A DNA stretch of 9,306 nucleotides from a bacterium (GCA_021818075.1 JAKAFD010000030.1:1-9306); one strand, 5' to 3'. Counted from the stretch's first letter, positions 1 through 6,364 are shown. Notes: generated by a model not told the origin, from the sequence alone. Numbers and translations: made by a program.

Positions 1-907
1 CGATAATTTTTTTCAAAACATCTCCATATTTCGGTCCCACAAATTCCACCCGGCTGCCCAAACCTAATTTTTTGGCTAAAGCTTTCAGAGGCTTGTATTC
101 CGGTCCGGAACCAACGATTTTCAATGGCTGGCCCGGCTTCACTTTCACCATGGCCTGCAATAATTTATCCACGCCTTTTTCTTTGTCCAGCCGGCCGAAA
201 TACAGCCAGTAATCACCCGGCCGCCAATCCGGTTTAAATTTTCTAGCGTCAATAAAATGATACAGCACGGTAATCTTCTCGGCCGGCACCCCCCACTCTA
301 CCATTTTCTGCTTCATAAAATGCGACGGAGCGATGTATAAATCAACATTATTTTCATAAACTTTCAGCAATTTATGATGCAGCCACATTTCCGCCGCCGC
401 CAAGGCGCTTTTTAAATAAGAATTTTTGATACAGCGCTTATTGACGCAGCGCCAATAATGGCCGCCTTTGGCGCTTTCGTCAATCCGGCCGCGGGCGAAC
501 ATTTTATAATTGGGACAAACCAGTTTATAGTCGTGCAAATGCATGACCACGCTCACGCCGTGGCGCTTGGCCACCGGCAAAATTGAGGGCGACAAATGAT
601 GATAAATATTATTCAAATGGATAATGTCCGGTTTAAAGTCAACTAATAATTTTTCAAATTGCCGCGCCGCTTCCCGATTCCAAAAAATATGCGATAAATA
701 TTTAAAAAAATTACCCAGCTGAAAATGGTCAAAATTAATGCCGCTGGGCCAGTACTGACTCCATTTATCCGGCAAATTATTGGGGTGGCGCATGGCAAAC
801 TTAGCCACTTTCACGCCGCGCGCCGACAGTAAATCAGCTAAATCCAAAAAATATTTATCGGCCCCGCCCTTGATAAAATTAAATTTATTAACCAGCAAAA
901 CCTTCAT
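1..907 (-). CDS. GT4-family glycosyltransferase, C-terminus cut by the window edge
   Basis: The minus-strand frame opens at ATG 907 and stays open to base 1, giving 302 visible residues. The protein begins MKVLLVNKFNFIKGGADKYF, with the N-terminal Gly-Gly loop typical of GT-B retaining glycosyltransferases. Other GT4 hallmarks are HLHDYKLVCPNY (about 123-134), APSHF (193-197), the start of the second Rossmann domain YFGRLDKEKGVDKLLQA (236-252), and KIVGSGPE (263-270). C131, C154 and C159 fit the cysteine-containing insert seen in one GT4 subgroup. The donor-binding E-x7-E segment would lie beyond the window. Family knowledge: a cytoplasmic, membrane-associated enzyme that adds a sugar from a nucleotide-sugar donor to a growing glycan; the sugar cannot be told. 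The start overlaps the end of the Wzy-like gene by 20 bases with no clear Shine-Dalgarno, suggesting translational coupling. Family call is firm; role in surface polysaccharide synthesis is inferred from neighbours. Confidence 0.93.
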   Translation of the reverse strand, partial: MKVLLVNKFNFIKGGADKYFLDLADLLSARGVKVAKFAMRHPNNLPDKWSQYWPSGINFDHFQLGNFFKYLSHIFWNREAARQFEKLLVDFKPDIIHLNNIYHHLSPSILPVAKRHGVSVVMHLHDYKLVCPNYKMFARGRIDESAKGGHYWRCVNKRCIKNSYLKSALAAAEMWLHHKLLKVYENNVDLYIAPSHFMKQKMVEWGVPAEKITVLYHFIDARKFKPDWRPGDYWLYFGRLDKEKGVDKLLQAMVKVKPGQPLKIVGSGPEYKPLKALAKKLGLGSRVEFVGPKYGDVLKKII

Positions 908-2327
908 AAGTTCGTTTAGCCAAGCCCAAACTCAGCCAAAAAGGAATACTAAACCAGTTGGCTTCCAGATAAGGCTGGAATAAAAAAGCAGCCACGCAAA
1001 AAATTATAATGCCCAGTAAGCTGTATTTGGCCACGGCCCGGTCGGGCGTGGCGGGCTGTCGCAGCAATTTGGCGACCACGCCGGCGCCGAATAAAGCAAA
1101 CAGGAAAAAACCCAATAAACCCATTTGCACAAAAATAGCCAGAAAAGAATTATGAGCGTTGCGCACTTCAATATAATCACGGTAGTCGCCCATATCAATA
1201 AAAACTTTTTGCCCAAAACCCAAACCGCCTATGATATTATTTTTATATTTTTCCCAGACGCTGGCCCAGACAGCGCTGCGCCAAGCCAGACTGGTGTCGT
1301 CGGGATTAGCCAGGGACACGGCGCGCGAGCTTAGCTGATTGAGAGTATCATGATAAGTCCGGCTAAAATTACTGAAAGGCAAAACATTAACCGCACCAAT
1401 TGCCAGCACGGCCAGCATAATCATAATCACGGCGTAGCTCGCGACCAGTTGCCTGGCCAGCGCCCGCTTGGCAGCCGGCAATAATAAATACAAGCTGACC
1501 AGCGCCAGCACCAGCGCCAGCCATAAATGGCGCATCAGCGAACCGATAATGCCCACCAGCCAAATCGGCAAGAGCGCAAATAGCCAGCGCGTAGCCGCGC
1601 CGCGCCGGAAAAGTAAATAAACGAAGCCGAATAAAAAAATCAGGCACAAATAAAAAGCATGGTCAAAATCCAAAATACGCGAACCAATGGTGGACAGGGG
1701 CGTAATTTCCGTCCACAATCCCCGGCCGTTAATCAAGCCGTAAATAATAAAACCGATAATAGCCGTGGCGCCGGCCAGTACGAACTGCAGCCAAATTTTA
1801 ATTTTTTGCCTATCACCCAAGAGCAAATAGGCGACAAAATAAAATAAGGGATAAAAAGCGTAATTTTTAAACGAGCTGAACGACAGAGCAAATGAGCCTT
1901 CCCAGCTGACCACGCTTAAGACAAAATAAACGGCGGTTAAAAAACAAAAGGCCAGCAGCGTCAGATCCGGCCAGCGCCAGGGTAATTTCAGTTTGCCCTT
2001 GGCCAGGCGCGGCACCAAACCCAGCAAAATGGCGGTAAATAAAATATCCACCAAATAAAACTTATACTCCTGCTGGTTGATGATGAGCGACTGCAGGGTA
2101 AAGAATTTGGTGAAGACCAGCATCAAAAAAGTCAGAGCGTAAAAACCGGCTCGAGGATAAACCAGCGGCACCGCCAGTCCGAAAACGGCCGCCACTAAAT
2201 AAACCGGGAAATTAAAACCCAGCCAAAAATTAAGCAGCAACCAGCCGCCAAACAGTAAAATTAGCCAGCAAGCCAAAATAGACTCGCTGTCCAGCTTTAA
2301 CGGCGAACGGCGGTTAAAAATATTCAT
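888..2327 (-). CDS. O-antigen ligase/polymerase-like membrane protein (Wzy_C family)
   Basis: 479 residues, almost wholly hydrophobic, with about 12-14 membrane segments judged by eye. A large extracytoplasmic loop (about 315-393) lies before the last helices, as in WaaL/Wzy proteins. Family signatures are an arginine opening a helix (SLMRHLWLAL, R266), AWRSAVW (R350), GGLGFG (367-372) and NAHNSFLAIFVQMGLLGF (390-407), whose His-Asn-Ser is the usual Wzy_C landmark. Known role: polymerisation of lipid-linked repeat units, or ligation of finished glycan to an acceptor, on the outer face of the cytoplasmic membrane. The two activities cannot be separated from sequence. ATG 2327 has no Shine-Dalgarno; a promoter candidate ends about 13 bases upstream, so the mRNA may be nearly leaderless. 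The end overlaps the next glycosyltransferase gene. With the Wzz-like gene upstream it forms a polymerase plus chain-length pair. Confidence 0.9.
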   Translation of the reverse strand: MNIFNRRSPLKLDSESILACWLILLFGGWLLLNFWLGFNFPVYLVAAVFGLAVPLVYPRAGFYALTFLMLVFTKFFTLQSLIINQQEYKFYLVDILFTAILLGLVPRLAKGKLKLPWRWPDLTLLAFCFLTAVYFVLSVVSWEGSFALSFSSFKNYAFYPLFYFVAYLLLGDRQKIKIWLQFVLAGATAIIGFIIYGLINGRGLWTEITPLSTIGSRILDFDHAFYLCLIFLFGFVYLLFRRGAATRWLFALLPIWLVGIIGSLMRHLWLALVLALVSLYLLLPAAKRALARQLVASYAVIMIMLAVLAIGAVNVLPFSNFSRTYHDTLNQLSSRAVSLANPDDTSLAWRSAVWASVWEKYKNNIIGGLGFGQKVFIDMGDYRDYIEVRNAHNSFLAIFVQMGLLGFFLFALFGAGVVAKLLRQPATPDRAVAKYSLLGIIIFCVAAFLFQPYLEANWFSIPFWLSLGLAKRTYEGFAG

Positions 2328-2340
2328 AATCGTTATTTAT

Positions 2341-2369
2341 AAATTACCACTTTTTTAGCCTAAAGTCAA
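2341..2369 (-). promoter_or_regulatory. Weak promoter candidate for the Wzy-like gene
   Basis: Read on the minus strand: TTGACT (2369-2364, 5/6 to the -35 consensus), a 17-base spacer, then TAATTT (2346-2341, only 3/6 to the -10). An alternative -10, TATAAA at 2341-2336, would need a 22-base spacer. Either choice starts transcription within a few bases of ATG 2327, matching the absence of a ribosome binding site. It begins just after the T-tract of the preceding terminator. The -10 is poor, so the site is a suggestion only. Confidence 0.35.
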
Positions 2370-2370
2370 A

Positions 2371-2411
2371 AATAAAAATAAAAAAAGAGGCAGTGGTTAT
2401 GACTGCCTCTT
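2371..2411 (-). terminator. Rho-independent terminator after the large lipoprotein gene
   Basis: On the minus strand, AAGAGGCAGT pairs perfectly with ACTGCCTCTT (10 bp, stem arms 2402-2411 and 2385-2394) around a 7-base loop. It is followed by a long T-rich tail (TTTTTTATTTTTATTTTT). It starts 14 bases after the lipoprotein stop codon. It should end the transcript of the three-gene Wzz/barrel/lipoprotein group and separate it from the Wzy/glycosyltransferase pair. Confidence 0.93.
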
Positions 2412-2425
2412 CGCTCTTAATAGAA

Positions 2426-3679
2426 CTAAACTGAACTTGTATCTCCGGAATCTTTAGCCGGAGCTTGCTTGCCTGGCGGTACCGGTTGATTTTTCGGTTC
2501 CGGCTTAACTGACGGGGCGCTTGGTTCGGGAAATTGAACCCGGTCTTTGTATTTTTCATACAAAGTGGGGAAATTTTTCCTCAGCCAAATTTTACCCACG
2601 ACAACTGTGCCTTGAGTCTCGGTACCAATGGCGCCGAGCTCCACCAGTTTGTTGTAAAAACGATTGTGGTCGCAATCGCCTGTGGCTTTATTTCTCAAGT
2701 CAGCGCAATTAAAGCGGATAAAACCATCCTGGTAATTATCCCAATTAACCATTCTGACTTTGCCCCGATATTTATTAAATAAACTCAACTGCTGATTTAG
2801 CGGCATGGTAATGTTAGGTTGCTCCATAGCCGCGCTAGACAATTGGTCCAAAATCTGGAAGAAAAACTTCGGGTCAGTGCCGGTGCCATTGTAATAAGGA
2901 ATTATTTTCAAATTCTTTAAATTAATGACATCTTCTTTGCCGTTATCATCTTCTTTAACGTCAAAGTATTTGACCTGCCCGTTGGTTTTGACCAAAAATT
3001 GCAGCCAATCGCCGTCTTGCCGGTTAATTTCCAACCAGTCTTGTCCCGGCGGCACCTCATGTTTAATTTCGCCAGCCGGATATTTACCAGAATATTGCAA
3101 TACCGCTATCACTTGATCCCTTGGATCAATTTGCCAGCTCAACTTACCGATGCGCGGCCAGTCATATTTGTTTTTAACATGGCTGCTGTCATCTGGATAA
3201 TAAAACCAAACGCCGTAGCGGATTGGCCTGTAACCGCTGGGAACTTTCCCGGCGATAGTTGTTTCGTTTTCGTTAGCTACGGCTGACGCTAAAGGCACAT
3301 TTCTACGCAACCGTAATAATTTCGGTTGGGGGGTAATATCCGCCACCCAAGCCCAACCGGTAATATTTCTATTCCGGTCTTGCATTGGTTGAAAAATGTG
3401 AAAATTACTGTCTGCCATGCCGTCAGCCGAAAACTCATCATCTTCGTCACTCATCGTCCTGACAACTTTTCTGTCCAGCTGTCCATTTTTAAGCCACAGA
3501 CTACTGTCATAGGGCGAATAATGGAAGGCTCGGTCGGGATTAGCACCGGCAATGCCCGTCAAAAAATCACGACTGGCTTTAACGTTGCCTTCGTTATCTT
3601 TGTAAAGAGCTTCCGTACCGGCGCAACCGCTTAGCAGAACCGCCAGCAGCAGCCCTACCAAGAAAATTGTTTTTTTCAT
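2426..3679 (-). CDS. Large secreted lipoprotein with a proline-rich tail, function unknown
   Basis: 417 residues. The N-terminus MKKTIFLVGLLLAVLLSGCAG is a type II signal peptide with lipobox LLSG-C19, so the mature protein should be lipid-anchored on the outer face of a membrane. The body (about 25-380) is rich in Trp, Tyr and Asp and looks like a soluble mixed or beta fold; I do not recognise a family. Only two other cysteines occur, C325 and C336 (NCADLRN...GDCDHN), a plausible disulfide. The last 35 residues are Pro/Lys-rich and probably extended. ATG 3679 is preceded by AAAGGAGA with a 6-base spacer, one of the best ribosome binding sites here. It lies 34 bases behind the barrel gene with no terminator between, and is followed at once by a strong terminator, so it is probably the last gene of that operon. 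A role in anchoring or exporting the polysaccharide is inference from position only. Confidence 0.88.
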   Translation of the reverse strand: MKKTIFLVGLLLAVLLSGCAGTEALYKDNEGNVKASRDFLTGIAGANPDRAFHYSPYDSSLWLKNGQLDRKVVRTMSDEDDEFSADGMADSNFHIFQPMQDRNRNITGWAWVADITPQPKLLRLRRNVPLASAVANENETTIAGKVPSGYRPIRYGVWFYYPDDSSHVKNKYDWPRIGKLSWQIDPRDQVIAVLQYSGKYPAGEIKHEVPPGQDWLEINRQDGDWLQFLVKTNGQVKYFDVKEDDNGKEDVINLKNLKIIPYYNGTGTDPKFFFQILDQLSSAAMEQPNITMPLNQQLSLFNKYRGKVRMVNWDNYQDGFIRFNCADLRNKATGDCDHNRFYNKLVELGAIGTETQGTVVVGKIWLRKNFPTLYEKYKDRVQFPEPSAPSVKPEPKNQPVPPGKQAPAKDSGDTSSV

Positions 3680-3713
3680 CTGTTCTCTCCTTTTTTATTT
3701 TTGTTTAAATTTT

Positions 3714-4739
3714 TTACTTATATCTCGGTTCATTTTTATTTAAGAAGAAACCGAAATTTAACTCTGCGCCGACAAAGAATTCCCGCAAGGAAACACTACT
3801 GATGCCCTGCAGCCAACCGGCATAAAGTTTGCCGATGCTTTGGCGATTCCAAAAGGGTTCAACAAAAATCTTGCCCGCATAAAAGAATTTAGCATGTTTA
3901 TGCTGCCAGTCAAAAACACTGGCCGCACCGTCAATACCCGTTGCCAACAAAACTGATTTGCCTAAGGCTAAATCATAAACAGTCAAACTGCCTTCCGCGG
4001 TTAAGCCTTCGGCTAAAAAATCAAAGTTAGTCGGTTTGCCGCTCCAAAACAGCGTATCGCTTCGGAAAGCGATTTTAGCCTTGAGCGATAAACTGGCATC
4101 ATTAAACCAACGCGAAGTTTTTAGGAAACGTTCGCTGAAGGGATGAAATGAGGCAAACAAATCCATATAAACGCTGTAGAGCCGCTGAGTATAACCGGTG
4201 GCTAGCTGGCTAGTTTCAAAAACTTGACCGCCGCCGCCGCCCACTTCATAACGAGCTCCGCCGGTTTCCCTTATTCTCAACTTAAGATTCGCCTCCCAAC
4301 TGACAGCCGGTCCCTTGTAAGACCCGTCTTTCATTTCTAAGCCGCCTCCCCTAAACAGTACTTCCGGGCCCAATTCATAACTGTAATTAGAACCCTTTTT
4401 AATGGGGAATAAATATTGCGCATCGGCATAAAAAGTGGAAGCGGACAAATCCTGGTTGGAGAAATGATTATAGCCTATTTTCCCATAATATTTTTGGGTA
4501 TAAAAGCTATAATAAACTTCCGGCAACTTGATCTGGCTGTTTTTTTCCAGCAAGGAATCCTCGTAAATATCAGGGTTGGCTTCTTGCAACAACGGAAAGG
4601 GAATGCCTAATTCCTTAGCCAGCTTGCTGGCAGTGATACTTTTTTCCACGGTGTAATTTTCTTGCGCTTGCACCCTGGCCGGTTCCGTCAGCCAAGCCAA
4701 CAAAACCGCAACAACAACAAAATAATACAACAGTTTCAT
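3714..4739 (-). CDS. Exported LysM-like plus beta-barrel-like protein
   Basis: 341 residues. Residues 1-26 are a Sec signal peptide (hydrophobic stretch ending VQAQ). Residues about 28-75 read as a LysM-like module: YTV, then ASKLAKELGIPFPLLQEANP, then a Leu-x-Lys-Asn-Ser-Gln-Ile-Lys-Leu-Pro end. The rest (about 80-335) alternates polar and aromatic/aliphatic residues in roughly 12 candidate strands with Gly/Asn/Asp turns (for example KYYGKIGYNHF, STFYADAQYLFPI, AKFFYAGKIFVEPFW, REFFVGAELNFGFF), the look of an outer-membrane beta-barrel. The final residues, EPRYK, are not the usual terminal aromatic of a Bam signal, though FGFF sits ten residues earlier. LysM modules bind peptidoglycan or related glycans. 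ATG 4739 has AGGAG with a 7-base spacer, and the leader shares GAGAACAG with the next gene. Between the Wzz-like and lipoprotein genes, it is a candidate polysaccharide export or anchoring partner. The fold is judged by eye. Confidence 0.78.
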   Translation of the reverse strand: MKLLYYFVVVAVLLAWLTEPARVQAQENYTVEKSITASKLAKELGIPFPLLQEANPDIYEDSLLEKNSQIKLPEVYYSFYTQKYYGKIGYNHFSNQDLSASTFYADAQYLFPIKKGSNYSYELGPEVLFRGGGLEMKDGSYKGPAVSWEANLKLRIRETGGARYEVGGGGGQVFETSQLATGYTQRLYSVYMDLFASFHPFSERFLKTSRWFNDASLSLKAKIAFRSDTLFWSGKPTNFDFLAEGLTAEGSLTVYDLALGKSVLLATGIDGAASVFDWQHKHAKFFYAGKIFVEPFWNRQSIGKLYAGWLQGISSVSLREFFVGAELNFGFFLNKNEPRYK

Positions 4740-4847
4740 TACTGTTCTCCTGAATTAGTGATTGAATATTTAATTTTTAATTTGCTATCTATTTAATCTG
4801 CAAAACTTTACCCCCCGCCTGACGGCTGGCAAATTTCTGAAGATAAA
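4740..4847 (-). other. 108-base spacer with a GC-rich patch
   Basis: This A/T-rich gap separates the Wzz-like gene from the LysM/barrel gene. It holds a GC-rich patch at about 4811-4830 that can fold only imperfectly on the minus strand (GCC-GTCA-GGC core) and lacks a proper T-tract, so I do not call it a terminator. A TTGCAG/TAAAAA pair with an 18-base spacer could be a weak internal promoter. The simplest reading is read-through from the Wzz promoter into the two downstream genes. Confidence 0.4.
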
Positions 4848-5642
4848 TTAAAATTCGTTGTACCAATCAAGTTTGGGCGCTTCGTTTTTAAGCACGGCGG
4901 CTGCCTGGGGCTCCGCCTCCTCCACCAAGCGATAATCAGCCGGTGAAGTCGCCTCCTGATATAAATTCATCTGGCTTAAATCAGAGTTGGCCTGGCGCCA
5001 ATTTTTCTCGGCGCTCCAACGCTTAAACAGATCCGCTTCCGGAAACAAATAAATAAATGACAGCGCAAAAACCAAACCCAAGACCAAGGCCAAAACGGCA
5101 TTAAGAATTAAATTCGGCTTAACCGGAAAACTGGAAGTAATCGGGTCGTCCAATAACTTCAAAGCTACCTTATTGCCCAAACCATGGTAATTGCCGTTTT
5201 GCGTAATCAGCACCGTACCAACGGCGCGAGCGATTCTTTCCGCCTGGTCGCGATTGGGATGATAAGCAGTAATGGTGATGATGCCGGTGTTGGCCACCGG
5301 TTTAACGTCAATGGTCTTAGACCAGGTTTTGGCAATTTTTTTATTGGTCGTACCGAAATAACTGCCGTCCACGCCTAAACCGGCATTCAGCGTCTGATTA
5401 AAGAAAGTGGTGGAATAAGCGACCTTGGATAAAATTTCGCTTAAGTATTCATTGGACCGAGTGGCGGTATACGGGTCGGTCGCGCCACTTACATCCTGAA
5501 CTACCAGTAAACGCAAATTAGAGCTGTACTTGAGCGGCTGCACCAAAGTTAAGCCAACGCCTAAAATAAAAAACACGGCCACAAACACCCAAATGGTGCC
5601 GACTTTGGCTTTAAGCAAGTTAAAAAAATTATTTAATTCCAT
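4848..5642 (-). CDS. Wzz/YveK-like polysaccharide chain-length co-polymerase without kinase domain
   Basis: 264 residues from ATG 5642. Two membrane helices (about 16-34 and 178-200) flank a long extracytoplasmic domain, the standard Wzz/polysaccharide co-polymerase layout. The entry SSNLRLLVVQD after helix 1 and DDPITSSFPVKPNLILNAVLAL before and into helix 2 match the family's proline-rich junction. There is no Walker A motif, so this is a separate co-polymerase, not a fused BY-kinase. A 64-residue acidic cytoplasmic tail carries Y228, Y237 and Y261; whether it is phosphorylated is unknown. Family role: setting polymer length with a Wzy polymerase, and a Wzy-like gene lies downstream. Start choice: the frame stays open up to a TTG at 5708, but that TTG is part of the -35 box, so translation cannot begin there on this transcript. 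ATG 5642 leads directly into the normal cytoplasmic N-terminus and helix 1. It has no Shine-Dalgarno. Confidence 0.87.
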   Translation of the reverse strand: MELNNFFNLLKAKVGTIWVFVAVFFILGVGLTLVQPLKYSSNLRLLVVQDVSGATDPYTATRSNEYLSEILSKVAYSTTFFNQTLNAGLGVDGSYFGTTNKKIAKTWSKTIDVKPVANTGIITITAYHPNRDQAERIARAVGTVLITQNGNYHGLGNKVALKLLDDPITSSFPVKPNLILNAVLALVLGLVFALSFIYLFPEADLFKRWSAEKNWRQANSDLSQMNLYQEATSPADYRLVEEAEPQAAAVLKNEAPKLDWYNEF

Positions 5643-5644
5643 AA

Positions 5645-5682
5645 TATTAAATACAATAATCCAAGGTATTAGATACAATAAT
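5645..5682. repeat. 16-bp direct repeat over the Wzz promoter, operator candidate
   Basis: On the plus strand, TATTAAATACAATAAT (5645-5660) and TATTAGATACAATAAT (5667-5682) match at 15 of 16 bases in the same orientation. Their starts are 22 bp apart, about two helical turns. The second copy overlaps the -10 box and predicted transcription start; the first fills the leader up to two bases before ATG 5642. This placement suits tandem binding of a repressor. The repeats are A/T-rich, but a 15/16 match at this spacing is unlikely to be trivial. Confidence 0.6.
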
Positions 5683-5708
5683 TTAGCATATTTGATAAAA
5701 TTTGTCAA
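5680..5708 (-). promoter_or_regulatory. Near-consensus promoter for the Wzz-like gene
   Basis: On the minus strand: a perfect TTGACA (5708-5703), a 17-base spacer, then TAAATT (5685-5680, 4/6) preceded by TGC, an extended -10 element. Transcription should start near 5673, giving a leader of about 31 bases. The -10 and start overlap the second copy of the direct repeat. Confidence 0.8.
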
Positions 5709-5771
5709 CGATTAGAAGATTCTTAATTATAAGAAAAAAATAGCTTAGATTAAAGAAAAAATAATACTTTA

Positions 5772-5800
5772 TTGACAAAGAAATCGTAGCGAGCAATAAT
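5772..5800 (+). promoter_or_regulatory. Near-consensus promoter for the 89-residue orphan gene
   Basis: On the plus strand: perfect TTGACA (5772-5777), a 17-base spacer, then AATAAT (5795-5800, 5/6 to TATAAT). The expected start is near 5807, giving a leader of about 42 bases. It diverges from the Wzz promoter, whose -35 lies about 64 bases away. The stretch between the two promoters is A/T-rich and holds no gene that I can support. Confidence 0.8.
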
Positions 5801-5801
5801 T

Positions 5802-5819
5802 GGTACCAGATAAATAATT
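5802..5819. repeat. Possible third copy of the operator-like box
   Basis: GGTACCAGATAAATAATT resembles GGTATTAGATACAATAATT around the second repeat copy: GGTA, AGATA and AATAATT agree, with two substitutions and one missing base. It lies on the predicted start site of the plus-strand gene, the same relative position as the repeats on the Wzz promoter. The composition is A/T-rich, so chance similarity is a real possibility. Confidence 0.3.
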
Positions 5820-5836
5820 CATAGTTGTTTGAAAAA

Positions 5837-5844
5837 AAGGAGGT
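5837..5844 (+). promoter_or_regulatory. Strong Shine-Dalgarno deciding the start of the orphan gene
   Basis: AAGGAGGT is a full match to the anti-Shine-Dalgarno, with 4 bases to ATG 5849. It shows that the in-frame TTG at 5825, upstream of this site, is not the start. Confidence 0.9.
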
Positions 5845-5848
5845 TGTT

Positions 5849-6118
5849 ATGTATAATTTGGGGATTATTGATGAAGCCAAGCTGGCCGCATTGGAAAAAA
5901 TACCGGACATTAAAGCGTTGTTTGGCGGTAAAAACATAATTGAAGCTGGTAAGCTTATTTCACAACGAAATATTCTCTTCGCTTATCGCGCTAAACCGCA
6001 TGACGGTTGGTGCGCTGTTACCAGCCTTAACAAAAAAGAGATTGACTCGCTTACTCATCACAGCCAAATGATGGCTGATACAGCTTGGTACTACTACGAT
6101 AATACACCTCTAAATTAA
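5849..6118 (+). CDS. 89-residue orphan protein, function unknown
   Basis: Starts MYNLGIIDEAKLAALEKIPD and ends YYYDNTPLN. It has no signal peptide and no membrane segment, so it should be cytoplasmic. The first 35 residues look helical; the middle (FAYRAKPHDGWCAVTSL) looks like beta strands around a single Cys; the tail has an AWYYYD aromatic cluster. I do not recognise a family. It is the only plus-strand gene in the window and a complete single-gene unit: a near-consensus promoter, an 8-base perfect Shine-Dalgarno and its own hairpin terminator. These signals argue that it is real and well expressed. It could be a small regulator of the divergent polysaccharide operon, or a host-interaction or stress protein; neither is shown by the sequence. 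Confidence 0.85.
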   Translation: MYNLGIIDEAKLAALEKIPDIKALFGGKNIIEAGKLISQRNILFAYRAKPHDGWCAVTSLNKKEIDSLTHHSQMMADTAWYYYDNTPLN

Positions 6119-6121
6119 CAC

Positions 6122-6151
6122 AAAAAGGAAACCGTCGCGGTTTCCTTTTTT
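6122..6151 (+). terminator. Bidirectional rho-independent terminator
   Basis: AAAAAGGAAACCG pairs with CGGTTTCCTTTTT (up to 13 bp) around a TCG loop, 3 bases after the orphan gene's stop codon. The plus strand ends in a run of six T and the minus strand in a run of five, so it can also stop the converging 65-residue gene, whose stop codon lies 16 bases from it. Confidence 0.92.
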
Positions 6152-6166
6152 CGTCTCTTAAAAAAA

Positions 6167-6364
6167 TTATTTAAAGAAGGCCTCAATAATCAAAAGCCAG
6201 ATCAGACAAGCCACAATAATGCCGGCCAGAAAACCGCTTAGCGAGCTGGCGAAACATTTACCAAAACAAATCTTGTATCTGGATGATTTTTCCGTTGTAT
6301 TTACAAACTGGCTGGAAATCGGACCTAATTTCTTACTGTTAGTCATACAATGATTATTAGCCAT
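6167..6364 (-). CDS. 65-residue single-helix membrane protein, function unknown
   Basis: MANNHCMTNSKKLGPISSQF opens a polar N-terminal half. One hydrophobic helix (about 42-61, LSGFLAGIIVACLIWLLII) is followed by the short tail EAFFK. Four cysteines occur (C6, C33, C37, C53), with C33 and C37 as CFGKC just before the helix. I recognise no family. Support comes from an extended -10 promoter 17 bases upstream of ATG 6364 and a shared hairpin terminator 16 bases after the stop. There is no Shine-Dalgarno; the predicted leader is about 10 bases. M7 (6346) is an alternative start. A C-terminal anchor with the N-terminus inside is the likely arrangement, since basic residues precede the helix. Confidence 0.68.
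   Translation of the reverse strand: MANNHCMTNSKKLGPISSQFVNTTEKSSRYKICFGKCFASSLSGFLAGIIVACLIWLLIIEAFFK

Noticed and set aside
780..3634. Several plus-strand open frames of 60-100 residues opposite the polysaccharide genes
   Set aside because: All lie opposite convincing minus-strand genes, lack ribosome binding sites and have no domain-like sequence; they are antisense shadows.
4802..4847. Terminator directly after the Wzz-like gene
   Set aside because: The GC-rich segment folds only imperfectly and is not followed by a T-run on the minus strand, so a functional intrinsic terminator is not supported.
5825..5848. Upstream TTG start adding eight residues to the orphan gene
   Set aside because: The extension would run through the perfect AAGGAGGT ribosome binding site, which is placed correctly for ATG 5849.
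5683..5937. 84-residue minus-strand open frame across the divergent promoters
   Set aside because: It covers two promoters and the start of the orphan gene, has low-complexity A/T-driven composition (Phe, Tyr, Leu, Ile) and no ribosome binding site.
6345..6354. ATACAATGAT resembling the operator-like repeat core
   Set aside because: It lies inside the coding start of the 65-residue gene, matches only a ten-base core with one mismatch and shares no flanking sequence.
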